DNA from: Hygrophila difformis
Lineage: Eukaryota > Streptophyta > Magnoliopsida > Lamiales > Acanthaceae
Direction: 5' to 3'
Assembly: GCA_030278955.1 (NCBI GenBank)
Contig: JAOANR010000005.1
Span: 33,545,105-33,609,104, forward strand
Length of the DNA stretch: 64,000 nt
The translations under genes were made by a program, and so were the position numbers. Numbering within the stretch: position 1 is the stretch's first letter; each line of letters opens with the position of its first letter. Of this stretch, positions 9,897-22,875 are shown in pieces. The notes below the pieces were generated by a model. That model was given only the letters and a program-made list of their open reading frames with translations, did not search any database and was not told the origin of the DNA.

Positions 9897-12800
9897 TTAT
9901 TGAGTGTAAGCCGGGTCTGCCCCTGCTTGGCTTTCTTTCTCCGGATCGAATTGTCCGATGTACTCCTTCAATCGGTGTCCATTCACCACTATGTTGCCCT
10001 TGTCAGTTCGGATCCTGACAGCTCTATTTTCAAACACTTCTAATACTTCATGTGGTCCTTCCCATCTGGATTTAAGCTTTCCAGGGAACAGCTTCAACCT
10101 AGAATTGAACAATAATACATTTTGACCAACATAGAAATGTTTATGCTTAATCCGGCGATCGTGTAACTTCTGGGTCCGCTCCTTGTAAATTCGAGAGTTT
10201 TCATAAGCTTGCGCTCGTATTTCCTCAATTTCATTGAGGTCCAACTTGCGTTTGCTCTGAGCAACTTTCGGATCGAAGTTGAGCGTCTTAACGGCCCAGT
10301 AAGCTTTATGCTCTAGCTCTACAGGCAAATGACAGGCTTTTCCGTAGACAAGCCTGTATGGAGACATCCCAATGGGAGTCTTATATGCTGTGCGGTATGC
10401 CCATAAAGCGTCATTGAGCTTACGTGCCCAATCCTTACGGGTTATCCCGACAGTGGCTTCGAGTATGTGTTTGATTTCGCGGTTGGATACCTCGACTTGA
10501 CCACTAGTCTGGGGATGATAAGGCGTGCCTATCTTATGGAGGATTCCATTTTTACTCATTAAAGTTTCGAAAGCTTTATTAATAAAGTGTGTTCCTCCAT
10601 CAGATATCACCACCCTAGATATGCCAAATCGACTGAAAATGTTGTTCTTGAGGAACTTGATGACTTGGCTACCATCATTGGTCGGTAATGCGACAGCCTC
10701 GACCCATTTGGACACGTAATCGACAACTACCAAGATATAGTAGTTTCCTCCAGATGGTGGAAACGGTCCCATGAAGTCAATGCCCCATACATCGAAGATT
10801 TCAAGTGTGAGAATCCCCTTTTGAGGCATCTCATCCCTCTTGGAGATGTTACCTAATCTTTGGCATTTGTTGCAACCTTTCACAAATGTCCTGCAATCCT
10901 CATAGATGTGAGGCCAATAAAATCCACATTCGAGGACCTTGTGGGCCGTTCGAGCGGGACCATGGTGACCTCCATATTCTGATTCATGGCATTTTCTGAC
11001 AATTTGATAGGCTTCATGCTCGGTCACACATCGCCTGATTATTGAATCGGCGCAGTGTTTGAAGAGATAAGGTTCTTCCCAGAAGTAATTTAATACATCT
11101 CGGTTGAACTTATTCTTTTGATGATAGTTCGAAAACTGTGGGGTTATTCCGCACGGCAAGAAGTTAGCGATGTCGGAAAACCATGGACAAGCTTGACTGT
11201 GCAGATGCAATGCGAACAATTGTTCGTCCGGGAACTCTTCGTTAACGGCTTTTTCCTTTTTATCATTATCTAATCGAGATAAGTGGTCAGCAGCACCATT
11301 ATCTCGACCTCGCCTATCTTTTATTATGATGTCGAATTCTTGCAACAGAAGTACCCACCTGATTAATCGAGGTTTGGCGTCTTGTTTGCTAAACAAGTAT
11401 CTCACTGCAGAATGATCCGTGTATACTATAGTCTTCGTACCTATAAGATACTATCTGAATTTATCAAACGCGAAGATTACAGCATACATCTCTTTCTCCG
11501 TTGTGGTGTAGTTGACTTGGGCCTCATTCAGGGCATGACTTGCGTAGTGAATTACGCAATGTCTCCCATCCTTATGTTGCCCGAGTACTGCACCTACGGC
11601 GAGATCACTAGCGTCGCACATTACCTCGAAAGGTATTGACCAATCGGGTGGTTGCACTATCGGTGCAGAAACCAACATCTTCTTGAGCGTGTTAAAGGCT
11701 TGGACACACGCTTCATTTATTAAGAAAGAATTTTCTTTACAAAGCAGATTAGTGAGCGGCTTGGCAATTTTAGAGAAATCCTTAATGAATCTCCGGTAGA
11801 AACCGGCATGCCCTAAGAAGCTCCTAACTGATTTGATTGAGTTAGGAAGAGGGAGATTGGAAATGACGGAAACTTTGGCTGGATCAACCTCGATGCCTGC
11901 ACGAGAAATGCGATGACCTAACACTATGCCCTCAGTGATCATAAAATGGCACTTTTCCCAATTTAAAACCAGGTTAGTGTCCTCACATCTCTTTAAAATC
12001 TTAGCAAGATTAGTCAAATATTCATCAAACGTATCTCCATATACAGAGAAGTCATCCATGAAGACCTCAATGCATTTTTCGATAAATTCAGAGAATATAG
12101 ACATCATGCATCTTTGAAAAGTAGCTGGTGCATTGCATAATCCAAAAGGCATGCGCCTATAGGCAAAAGTGCCATAGGGGCATGTAAAGGTAGTTTTTTC
12201 GTGATCTTCACTGGCGATCACTATTTGATTGTATCCAGAATAACCATCTAAAAAACAATAAAACTCTCTTCCCGCCAACCATTCCAACATTTGATCGATA
12301 AAAGGTAAAGGGAAATGGTCCTTGCGAGTTGCCTCGTTCAACTTCCGGTAGTCTATGCAGACTCTCCATCCGGTGACTGGGCGCGTGGCAATTTCCTCCC
12401 CTTGTTCATTCTGCGTGATGCACATCCCACCCCGCTTCGGGACAACCTGCACAGGACTGACCCATTTGCTATCAGAAATCGGGTATATAATACCGGCATC
12501 TAACAGCATGGGTGGGTTTAATCTTCGTTGGGGCTGGCGTGAAGGCTTGAAATTCTCCTCCATTAAAATCCTGTGCATACAAACAGAAGGGCTTATTCCT
12601 TTGATATCAGAAATGGTCCAACCGATTGCACGCACATAATTTTTAAGCACTCCCACCAGAGCGTTTTCTTGAGCTTGTGTCAACTTGGCTGACACAATTA
12701 CCGGTAATTTTTTATGTTCTGCGAGAAACGCATACTTAAGATGTTCCGGTAAGATTTTTAGTTCAAGCTCTGGTGGGCATTCCACTGAAGGGAGTAATTT

Positions 12801-15800
12801 GCGAGAATTAGATGGGGGAAAATCAGTTTTACCTTTCGGATCCTGCATCAGTACAGGATCCGCCTCCTCTTGGTTGGCGTCTTCATGGAATTCGGTGCCG
12901 TCAAACTCCTCCAAATCCCCTGTTTCGGGATCGGCAAAGTGAACGGCTTTGCATCCTTTGTGCTCCACGCCAGCAGGTCTCAGTACCTGCTTTGATAAGT
13001 CATCCAACATCATTTCATGATCAAATCCAGAGTCAAGCTCTCTCTCCTCACTCCTAACTATTACAGATTTTGATGAACAGAACCCGTCATCTGGGTATTT
13101 CTGTAATTGTGCCATGTCAAATGTAACTTCTTCCTCATCGACTCGCAGTGTTACTCGTCCAGCTTTTGCATCTATCAGTGCTCCGGCTGTTGCAAGGAAT
13201 GGTCTCCCTAAGATCAATGGCGTGTCCAGATCCTCCTCTATGTCCAGAATCACAAAATCAACCGGGAATAAGATATTCCCAGTCTTCACTATGATGTCCT
13301 TGAGGATGCCAACAGGCTTCGTGATGGATCTGTCAGCTAATTGGAGTCTCATCTTGACTGGCTCGATATGTCCCAGCTTGAGGCGTTGCACCATTGCCAA
13401 AGGCATAACATTGATGCTAGAACCAAGATCACAAAGGCCTTTTCCTGCTTTGATTTTCCCGATTTGAATCGGCAGCGTGCAACAACCTGGATCTTTTTGC
13501 TTCTCAGGAAGCTTGCGCTGGATGATAGCACTGCATGTATTGTTAAGAACTTCCAGTTCTTCCTGCTAAATTCTCCTTTTTCCTGAAACTAATTCTTTCA
13601 GAAATTTAGCGTATGCTGGCATTTCAGCTATCATTTCGATGAGAGGAATAGTTATTTCTACTTTTTGCAGCCTTTTCAGAAATTTTTCAAATTTAAGGTC
13701 CTGTTCTTGATTTTTAAGTCGGGCCGGGTATGGCACCCTTGGCAAGAACTTTTTATTATCAAATTGTTTTTGTGGTAAAGGGAAGGAAGTTGTACCTCCA
13801 CCTGTACCCTTATCTGTTTCAGCCGTTTCAGGTGCAGCGTCAGTCTGCAGATTGGCGGTCTCTTTTTCGGCTTCCTTTTCATTCTCCTCAATGTCACTTT
13901 CCAGTTCATTTTCTTGTACCAGTTTCTCTTTGCCCTTGGGTCCCTCCAAAACTTTACCAGACTTCAATGTGATGGCCTTACACTGAGGGTTTTTCTCAGC
14001 AGTGCTGGGTAGAGTTCATTGGTCTCTTTTCTGCATTTCCTTGGCCATTTGTGTAACTTGCGTCTCCACATTCCGGATAGAAGACTGCAACTGAGTGTTG
14101 ATTTCCTTTTGACTGGTAATGAAGTCAGTCATGAGGGTCTCTAATCTGGAAGGGGGTTTCTGCTGGTTTTGGTTCCAATTCTGGTTCTGACCTTGGTTTT
14201 GAACAAACTGATTCTGATTCTGCGGCTGATTCTGATTTGGGACAAACTGATTCTGTGGCTGCTGAAAGTTTTGGAAATTTTGGTTTTGAGGTGGCCTAGC
14301 TAGAATCTGAGGCTGAAAACTTGGGTTAAAATGCTGGGGCCTTGGTTGGTTGAACTGTTGGGGCTGGGTCAACAGGTGGGAATTCAAAGCGTTGTTGTTG
14401 GAATATGAAAGGTTCGGGTGCCGGTTTTGGAATCCACCTGCATAGTTACAGCTTTCATTCGCCACTTGCTGACAGGACTCAGTGGGATGCGGGCCTTGGC
14501 AAGTCCCGCAAACAGCCTCAGCATTTTGAGTCTGTGTAGAGCTCCCAGCTTCTTGATTCAAGGCCAAGACGGCTACTTGGTCTTTCAGTTTGTCCAGTTC
14601 AGATTTCCCCACTGTACCTACAGCACATAAACCACGAGGGGGAGGGGGATCAACATCATCAGTTAGAACAGATCTATTTACACTCATTGCTTCAATCTTG
14701 CCCCAGGCCTGATCCATTGGTATGTATAGCAAATGTTGACGACCAGCAGCATCAAGCATGTATTTCCAGGATGGGGTCAAACCGCTGTAAAACTTCCTTA
14801 ATTGCTCCCACTCATGGAAGCCATGTTGGGGGCACTTTCTGAGCAGGTTGAAGAACCGTTCCTTTGCGTCATACAGGGACTCATCTGGCTTCATCTTGAA
14901 TTCTGCGATTTTGGAACGACATTCATCCACCTTGGATTCCGGAAATTATTTTGCCAGGAAGTTTCGGATCACTTCCTCCCAGGTGGACTTCTGATTAATT
15001 GGCAGTGATTTGTACCATATTCGCGCTCCACTAGACAAAGAGAAGGGAAATAATCTCAATCGAATAGTGTTAGCAGATACATTTTGATTCTTAATGGTGT
15101 CACATAGCTCCAAGAAAGTTTGCAAATGATCATGTGGGTCTTCATGACTTGCCCCAGCAAACTGATTGCTCTGAACAAGATTGATGAGTGCCGGTTTCAA
15201 TTCGAAGTTCCTGGCCAAAAATGGAGCTTGTCCAGGAATGTTCAAATACGGTTCCAGGATGGGCTGCATATAGTCAGCTGCGGCTGCCTGTTGATTGTTC
15301 CCTGGCCCTCCTTGGTATTGCTGTGGGTAAAAGTTCTGATTCGTATAGTAATTTCTGGGATCATTGAAATCGTTAGGGTTAGGATGATTCTGGTTTTGGT
15401 TAAACTGGGGGTTTGGAAATTGAGGATTCTGAAAATTTTGGTTATTTGGATTATTCTGGTTAAGTGGGTTGTTTTGGAGGTTTTGGTGGTTTGGGTTGGG
15501 TGGAGGCACCTCGAAGGGTTGCTGCTTGAGATTTGGGGGGTTCTCACCTCCCTGAATGACCTGAGGGGGGAGATCCTCCAAGTTCTCATCATCAACGTCT
15601 TCTGGGTCCTCTTGGATATTTTGGAGTGGTGGGTTAGGTGGAATGTTTGGGGGATTGCCATGGTTATCCACCATGTCTGAGATGTCACTGCTTGTGCTTG
15701 GAGAGAGTAGAGCTTGTCTTTCCCGTTCCTTTCTTTGTCTAGCTTCCGCCCTCAGACGACGAGCTGTTTTTTCGATCTCTGCGTTGAACGGGATCTCGGC

Positions 15801-15824
15801 TGGGGTCTCCTTTCTCTTTTGCAT
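9897..15824 (-). pseudogene. gag-pol: Athila gag-pol, one frame with four nonsense codons
   Basis: A single frame of about 1,975 codons from ATG 15824 to TAA 9897. Order: Gln/Asn-rich Gag with FELKPALINLVQSNQFAGAS (residues about 190-215), aspartic protease DLGSSINVMP (about 800), reverse transcriptase with intact FMDD (12052-12063), RNase H beginning CDASDLAVGAVLG (about 1405), then integrase with the HHCC finger (CNKCQ) and all three acidic residues visible ([27 protein letters not shown]). It ends with a basic tail. Four stops interrupt it: TAA 14946, TGA 14016, TAG 13566, TAG 11451. No frameshift separates the parts, so this is a recently active polyprotein killed by point mutations. The 3' LTR is missing. 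It would encode capsid, processing, copying and integration functions. Confidence 0.9.
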
Positions 15825-15965
15825 ATAACAGAGGTCTTAGCTATGACAGTACCTGCACATTTCCCAGGTTAGAATTGGTTTCGGAGGTGAATATTTATAT
15901 TTATATGTATAAGCTAACTAAGAGCAATGAGGAATGTAATTCTCTAATAAAACGGCGCTGCATCC

Positions 15966-15983
15966 TCCCCGGCAACGGCGCCA
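15966..15983 (-). other. Primer-binding site, tRNA-Asp
   Basis: On the minus strand TGGCGCCGTTGCCGGGGA follows the LTR end TTTCA without a gap. It is an exact complement of the 3' terminus of plant tRNA-Asp including the CCA end. Confidence 0.92.
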
Positions 15984-18649
15984 TGAAACTTTTTACAATT
16001 TCATCAACACGAGTTTTTCCAAAATATCCCAGGTTAAATTTATTAACTGAAAAGAGATATGATTCGTGGGAAATGGGTTTAAGCATATATTTCACTTTTT
16101 ATTACTCATGTGGGAAACTTTGATTTCAAACGGCGCGATGAAAATCCCCGGCCATGAAACTTTTGACAATTTCCCACTATATGAGTATTTTCTGAAAAAC
16201 AATAAACCTGGTTTTCAATTTTAATTAATGAAATCAAATTATGAAGGCGGAGTTGGGATTTGGGATATATTTATAGGTTGTCACGTTTTTATTACTCGTG
16301 TTACGAAACTGTGGCCCGAAAGCGCACGGTGTCAAAAATTGCAATAATTTGTGGTAAGTCCGGATCGTTCACTGGAGGATATGCAATAGAAGCAGTGCCC
16401 ACGTCGTTTTACTAGATTTTCCACTCGTATTGCTCCAATTGGTTTGGGAAGTGACTAAAATCTACTGACTGAATTTAAACTAAACTACATAAGCATTTAA
16501 ATTTATTCTACAAAGCATATTAATTCTATTCTAGAAAGCGGGTAAATTTACTCTAGAAAGCAAATGGAGTTATTCTAAGAATGCAGGAAATTGCACCTAT
16601 GAAAGCAATGAAAATCTATACTATGCTAACTATGAAGCTGATTCACAGAATGGACAGAAGGGACAGGAAGAAAAGAATAAAAGTTGGACAAGATTTAGAT
16701 AAGGCATAATTAAACTTCCATTTTTTTATACACAGATCTTTGCTTGGGATAATCTTGTCAGATAACTAATTCTCATGCTCTCATTACTATGTTCCCTTTA
16801 ACAGACAGGTACTTACCGTATGAGTTTACATGTTCTTAAGACCACAAATTCTAAGATACCACAGATTTTTAACTGCCCCGGCCAGGGTATGTTATTTCAT
16901 CTGTGGTGGACAAGCAACACCTGACAGACCATTAGTTGAAATGCCAAGTACCACTACCATTCTCCCATGTCACACCCAAAGATTCTAATCAAGCCTGAAC
17001 TATCCCTTAACTATCAGTCCTAGTAGCAGTTACGCAACTCTCAATACAACCGAGTGACCTCTAACGAAAGCATTTAAAAGAAAGCGGTAAAGAAAGCATT
17101 TAAAATCCTATCACTCGGAGGTTTTTGAAAGTTTGACCCTGGTAGTAAAAGACAGCCCCCAGTCAGAATGACCGGGTGTGGATCAAGAATTCCCGGCTCT
17201 CGGTGAACCGATCATGTGTTCACTTCCTTCCGGGTGGTTGTGAGATACAAACTAATGAAATAAACTAATGAATTAGTTCATTCCGGATGCACTCACTCAG
17301 GACTCAAAAACAAGCTTTGGCAGAAGAGGATAGTAGTTGAAAGAATACTCAACCCTGTCTTAGAAAATAACCAAGGCCTGGGTGTTGTTTCTCTAAGATT
17401 ATTTACTACACTGTATTTGAATCCAAGTAGACCCCATCTCGGTGTAATATTTAATCTTAGATTCCCAACACACAGCAGTTTCGGAAAATAATGAGTTTGA
17501 AAACCATTCCCTAAACAGGTACTAGATTCTCAGTTAAAACACAGACCCTTTCAGTCTAGATGAGACCTAATCGCTGACTCTGCTTCTAATTTCCCAAAAT
17601 CAACCCTTGACAGAAATTGAACTAGTCATAGCTGAAGAATTTATCCCTTACTCGGATCCGGATTTTATAAATGAATTTTTGTTGGAAATTTAATATGCAA
17701 TATCTGTTTGAATCTAGACTTCTAATGTCCAATGGAAGGATCCCAAAATATTATAGACCACAATAGTACATAATATTATCATGCATAAAGATATATGGAA
17801 GTGTAAAATTAATTGACCTAAAATATAGAGGTGGGTTTAGACAGAAGGCGGGACACAATTATGAAGTAGCTCAGAGGCCAAAAGTGGTGGCGGAATAATT
17901 ACGTGGATCGCAAACATCTGCTATCCAGTTTCCTAATTACTCAGATGAAATGAATTTAGACAGGTGAAACCCTAAAATGGCAGTGTCGCTACCAGTTGGG
18001 CCCCTACTGTCGGTGAATTCAGATAAAAACCTACATGCTTCCTTTCTGCAGTACTTATCAGCTAATGTTGACAGACATTAGCAGAGTTATACTACAGATT
18101 GGAATTTGGGTTTGGAAATTAAGATAAATAAAATAAAACTGTATCCGGATAGGAATCAGCTGGCAGCTATTATAATCCCGGATGGACGAACCGCCAAGGC
18201 TTCCACCGACTGCTATCCAGACCATGCAAAATAACATTTAGTAATTAATACCCAGAATACGAGCTAGTTTATCGGTGAGGGAATACCCGCCAACATTAGT
18301 CTGGTGTATTCTTTACTAATTGTTACACACAATACGCAAAAGACAAAAGAAAATAAAATAAAAGACGAGGCCTTGTATGAGAGACATTGGTTTCTCATAC
18401 AATGTTATGGAATGAATCCATAATTGATGGCTTAAATAATCCCTCCTACCATAATTAATTATAGTCCGGATTATCTGTTTAAGACATCACGATTTTGTTT
18501 ATAGAAAAATGTTTTAATGGATATTGAACAAGGTTCCTTTAATCCAGGCAATTATTGATCTCAATTATTGCTAATATTGACCTTTAATTACTGGCTTAAG
18601 GGTTCAATCAATTAATTGTGAAGATGGAGAATGGAAAATTTTTGCACAA

Positions 18650-19225
18650 AGATGCCAATTACGACGCTAAACAGATGTTACGACGCTATCCTAGCGTCGT
18701 GAGGTTAGCGTCGTCATGGTTTGGTAAAAGATATGCGAAATCTTGGGTTAAAGGGGTGTGTACGACGCTATACACTAAATTACGGCGCTATACTAGGATA
18801 GCGTCGTAGGTGTAGCGTTGTAGGTGGTTTGAGAAATTGGGGAAGAAGTTTTTGAAAAATGAGGGGTGCTACGGCGCTAGGCATTAAATTACGATGCTAT
18901 CCTAGGATAGCGTCGTGAGGATAGCGCCGTAGGTTAGGTGTCCAGACATGTTTGTGAAATGGGGGAGTACGACGCTAAACATTAAATGTCGACGCTATCC
19001 GAGGATAGCGTCGTAAGCTTAGCGTCGTAGGTGGGCATTGTGAGAATGAAAATGTTTTGGGGACCTACGACTCTAGACAAAAATTACGACGCAATCCGAG
19101 GATAGCGTCGTTGGTCTAGCGCTGTAAGGCAAATTTTGTTTAAGTCTGGACAACTACGGCGCTAAACCTTACCTACGACGCTACACTATGGTAGCGCCGT
19201 AGGGCGGTTAGCGTCGTAGCTAGCC
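18650..19225. repeat. Hairpin array in R-U5 of the Athila (-) LTR
   Basis: Successive stems of TACGRCGCTATCC with GGATAGCGTCGTA, for example near 18780-18808, 18890-18918, 18987-19014 and 19167-19203. G-U wobble positions and paired changes keep the helices. It occupies the same place in the LTR as the TTGTCGCGG array at 2290-2870 of the plus copy. Confidence 0.8.
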
Positions 19226-19891
19226 CAGAAAGTTGTTGTTGTTCGGGTGATGCAATCTCTGCGATTGCAAACCCTATTTTCGTGTTTATGGCTCACAAAT
19301 GCATGATGATAAAGAACAGGGTAAGAACAGTGAATGGAAAAATTGGAAAAGAAATGCATAACAGTAAAAGAATGACATGCTATACTACACACTTATGAAC
19401 CACAAACCCAAGTGAGGGTTTTCAACCAACATTTCATGCATGAATCCCGAGATAAAAGAAAAACAACACAAAACCCATACAAAACAAAAAAACAACAAAA
19501 TGACCAAATGGTCATGAAACCAAAAACAAAGCAATAAATCCATGGACCCATGACCATTTCATGATTTTGGGACTCTTTTTGTGACTAACTTCCCATTTTA
19601 TAAGAAATGGCTTGATAATACCCATCATTTGGGTATTTCAAACCTAAATGAAGGTTCAACAAAACTGGAAATAATATAAACAGTGGTTACCTAGGTCTAA
19701 AATATGAAAACTAACACTAATCTAAACTAACATTAAACTAAAGAAACAAAAACAGTGCATAAATGTAAATAATACAAAAAAATAAACTAACTACCTAACT
19801 AACCTACACACCCCAAGAACAGCAGTTGTCTCCAAGTTTGAGAATGTTATGAAGTGACTGATCATGGGAGTCAACTGGTCCTTATATAGGT

Positions 19892-19900
19892 GGGAAACCC
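19892..19900 (-). promoter_or_regulatory. LTR TATA box (- copy)
   Basis: CCTATATAAG on the minus strand, at the place corresponding to the TATA box near 1660 in the plus LTR, downstream of the U3 hairpin array and inside a conserved GGCCCATGGGCCTAGGG context. Confidence 0.55.
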
Positions 19901-19934
19901 TAGGCCCATGGGCCCCCAGGCCTTGAAATTTGAA

Positions 19935-20215
19935 TTTTGAGGCTCAGTGCGACGCTATGCATGGCTTACGGCGCTATCCTTCTACGGCGCTATAGGTTTA
20001 GCGTCGTAGTCTTCCACTTCGAAGACTCTCTCTGTCTCTTAGTGAACAGCCTACGGCGCTATCCATCATTATGGCGCTATACTCGATTACGGCGCTATCC
20101 ATGCTTAGTGCTGTCCACTCTTCTTCAGATGTCAGCTTTGGTTTCCTCCTACAGCGCTAGACCAAGCTACGACGCTATACATGCTTAGCGTCGTAGTTGT
20201 GTCTAGCGTCGTAGT
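19935..20215. repeat. Hairpin array in U3 of the Athila (-) LTR
   Basis: Alternating GACGCTAT/ATAGCGTCG-type units just upstream of the TATA box. The positional counterpart in the plus LTR is 1340-1590. Confidence 0.7.
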
Positions 20216-20509
20216 ATCCTGTAAAATTCAACTTTTTGTGGGTTTTCATTTCTTTTCCCATCTTTTTGTTTCCTTTTTCTTTTCTTTTCTTTTTCTCATG
20301 TTTTTGGATTTTTCTAGCATAAATATGAAATAAAATTGCATATTTATGCATTTTTTATACCAGCTCAATATTTTTACAGTTATGCATAATCAGTCCAATT
20401 TAACTGCTTTCTTATTTAATATGAGACCGAAATGCGATCAAATGCCCGTTTCAGACACGGAAATGGATTGAAAATAATGGACATTTCTGGCCATTATCAG
20501 TCAAAGCTA

Positions 20510-21901
20510 CTCTTCACCCTTCCCTGCACCAATTGCTTGAGACTTGCCAATTCCTCCTCTTCACAGCTCATTACCGAGGTTCGGTTGAATACAATCAAAT
20601 AAATAAAAGAGAGCCAAACCAGAGAGCAGGTACCATCAAATATCAGCAACAATCAATACTAGAACCAATCTTCTAGGCGTCTATCGCCCTGAGCACCCTT
20701 CATCGCCCAAAAATCGGCCATGGAGTTTCATTCTCTGAACACATGTTCCACTTCCACTAAACCTGAGAACTTCAAAATAAGCATGATTGGATCCATTAGG
20801 TTGTGGAATCTCCATGGAATGGTTCGTGGATCAAGCATCCATTTCACAACATTAGCCGAATCACTCTCAAATACCAACTTTGGAGAATAATCGCCTGGCA
20901 AATTCTACTAACAGCTATTATCTCAGCCTCATTAGAATCCATGCATCCAACATGTTCAGACAAGATAAATATCAACTTCCCTTCTTCATCTCTAATGACA
21001 CCACCAATCACTGCCGGCCCCGGATTGCCCAACGAAGAACCGTCAGAATTAATTTTCCCCCAACCCCTTCTCGGATACTCCCATGCAAGACCCTGTCTTT
21101 GCCCCCTGCTACGCTCGTCCCTGGCTATCACCAGGCCTGCAGGGAAGCTTTCCTCCAAACACTCTATCCCAAATATTCAACATCGCCTTTATCCATATTC
21201 CAACCCTCCATCTAATGACATCCAATGCCAAGTTAACATTGATCTGTTTCCCTTTAAAAACTACTCCATTCCTCAATTCCCATAATGACCACACAATCTC
21301 TACACCAGTTATCCACCACACTTCATCATATCCCCGTTTCAACCTCATGCTAAACCACCACTGCATCAAGTTAGTGAACCTGCCTGGGATGCTCCATTTA
21401 TTGCCAAACCAAGAGACACCTTTGTATCACAAAATCTTAGCTATATCACAACGGCAGAATAAATGGTCAATCGACTCAACCTCCCCCCCACAACAATGAC
21501 ACGATGCATTGCCCGGCTGTATGCAATTGCGCTTCACAAGTACCTCCCTGACTGGCAGTGCATCACTAACCACTTTCCACACGAGTAGTTTACCTTTCAT
21601 AGCCCCTTTAATCTTCAAAGCCGTCTCCAAAACCATTTCCTTTCCACCAATACACTTTCCTCAGATAATTTCCAGCCTCAGTTTGTAGCGAAACACCCAT
21701 TCGCACTCCTAGTCCAGCAAACTCGATCCTCACCAAACCGGCTAATGCGCTGCCTGCCAAGTACCCCCAGCATCTAATTCCCAGTCGAAAAATGGACGCC
21801 TTAAATGGATATTCCACTCCCATACACTCCCTTCCCAATTACCAAACTCGTTGATCATCCCAACTTTATTAAAGCATAATGCAAAGATTCTAGGGAAAAA
21901 C
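20510..21901 (-). pseudogene. LINE (L1-type) 3' part: zinc-finger connector and RNase H, split from its 5' part
   Basis: Minus-strand remnants of the C-terminal end of a plant L1-type polyprotein. About 21636-21427 gives the zf-RVT connector (LLVWKVVSDALPVR, then C-x2-C in SCHCCGG and an H-x3-C). About 21158-20700 gives a type I RNase H with KINSDGSSLGNPGPA, the acidic Asp in NSDGS, and NEAEI. Frames change between pieces and stops occur, so it is dead. The 5' part continues at 24952 beyond an inserted solo LTR. The RNase H tail is a known trait of many plant L1 LINEs. The Athila LTR has cut or replaced the 3' end at 20500. Confidence 0.8.
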
Positions 21902-22245
21902 TGTAACACCCCGGATTTGATAACCCAGGCCGGGATGCCACCGCCACACTCCCTAGCAAGACACGGATTCTCCGAGCTTGCTAACGAGATGCAAGGCTAT
22001 GGGTTTTGGAAAAAGTTTTAAAAACAAGTCCGGAATTGCTTAAAATAATAATATAACATCATCCACACATGTAATAATAATAACAAATTTGCAGCGGAAA
22101 TTTAAAGATAGGGCCGACATGGCCAAAGTCGGGTTAACAAGCCCGTATGCAAGTCATGTAAAATAAATACTAAATGTCCAAAGTGATCTCCCGATGCATG
22201 ATCATGCTCCGTACTCTGTAATAGAAAAATAAACAACGGGTTTTA

Positions 22246-22264
22246 TCAGTATATAAAATACTGA
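22246..22264 (-). repeat. Conserved TCAG...CTGA hairpin near the LTR end (solo LTR)
   Basis: TCAGTATATAAAATACTGA, a 7-bp stem with a 5-base loop, next to GTAAGTTAA (22265-22273). Equivalent hairpins with changed stem bases occur in elements D and E. Confidence 0.65.
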
Positions 22265-22639
22265 GTAAGTTAATCCCTAACTAAACAATTTGAGGGGTTA
22301 CACGTGTTTAATTAAAATTACACTTTCATGCATTACGAAATTAATTTAAAATTCATAGTTTACTCGCAGCGGAAGAACACGATTAATTTATTCAAGACGA
22401 GAATACATAATTTAAGGACTTAATTTTAAAGAGTAATTTAAAAGCATAATTTAAAGACGTAATTTGGAAGCATAATTTAAAAACGTGATAAATAATTTCA
22501 GCATAACTAAATACGCACACAAGTCTTTTATATTTTTATCCCGCAAACTAAGAAGAGGACAACATACCGGGGAGATCACTAACGAGGCAATCTCAATAAT
22601 CATAATCAGTTAGCCGGTGAGCCGGCGGCCACAGCCATA

Positions 22640-22875
22640 TTGGTGTTGACTGCCATTTTGGCTAGCCTTGTATCTCGATTGCCATTCCGGCAAGCCGTGT
22701 ATATCGATTGCCATTTTGGCAAGCCGTGCATATCTACTGTCGATTTGACAGGCGTGTATATCAACTGTCATTTGAGAGGCTTTTCAAGCGGTTTCACTGC
22801 CACTCGGGCAGGCCGTGTATTTCTCACTGTCGTTTTGGCAGGCCATGTGCACAACTGCCGTTTTGGCATAATAAG
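22640..22875. repeat. Covarying tandem hairpin array, C-family solo LTR
   Basis: Consecutive 15-base hairpins about 29 bases apart: TTGCCattccGGCAA (22679-22693), TTGCCattttGGCAA (22708-22722), CTGTCgatttGACAG (22737-22751), CTGCCactcgGGCAG (22797-22811) and further CTGCC/GGCAG units. Stem bases change on both sides together. Copies occur at 40050-40270 and 45150-45370. Confidence 0.85.

Larger units (their letters stand above)
15984..20499 (-). repeat. 5' LTR of Athila-type element (- copy)
   Basis: On the minus strand it starts TGATAATGG at 20499 and ends TTTCA at 15984, about 4.5 kb. It is homologous to the plus LTR at 1040-5762 over U3 and much of U5, but the two hairpin arrays inside are of another sequence family. 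The flank to the right (from 20500) has no polypurine tract, so this is a genuine outer 5' end. The next bases belong to LINE-related sequence. No matching target duplication can be shown because the other end of the element is lost. Confidence 0.8.

Noticed and set aside
20803..21499. Plus-strand ORFs of 100-160 codons
   Set aside because: Antisense to LINE RNase H and connector, whose motifs are clear on the minus strand.
22640..22875. CRISPR-like array (regular short palindromic repeats)
   Set aside because: Repeats vary, no unique spacers, no cas genes, plant context; it is an LTR-internal hairpin array present in three copies.
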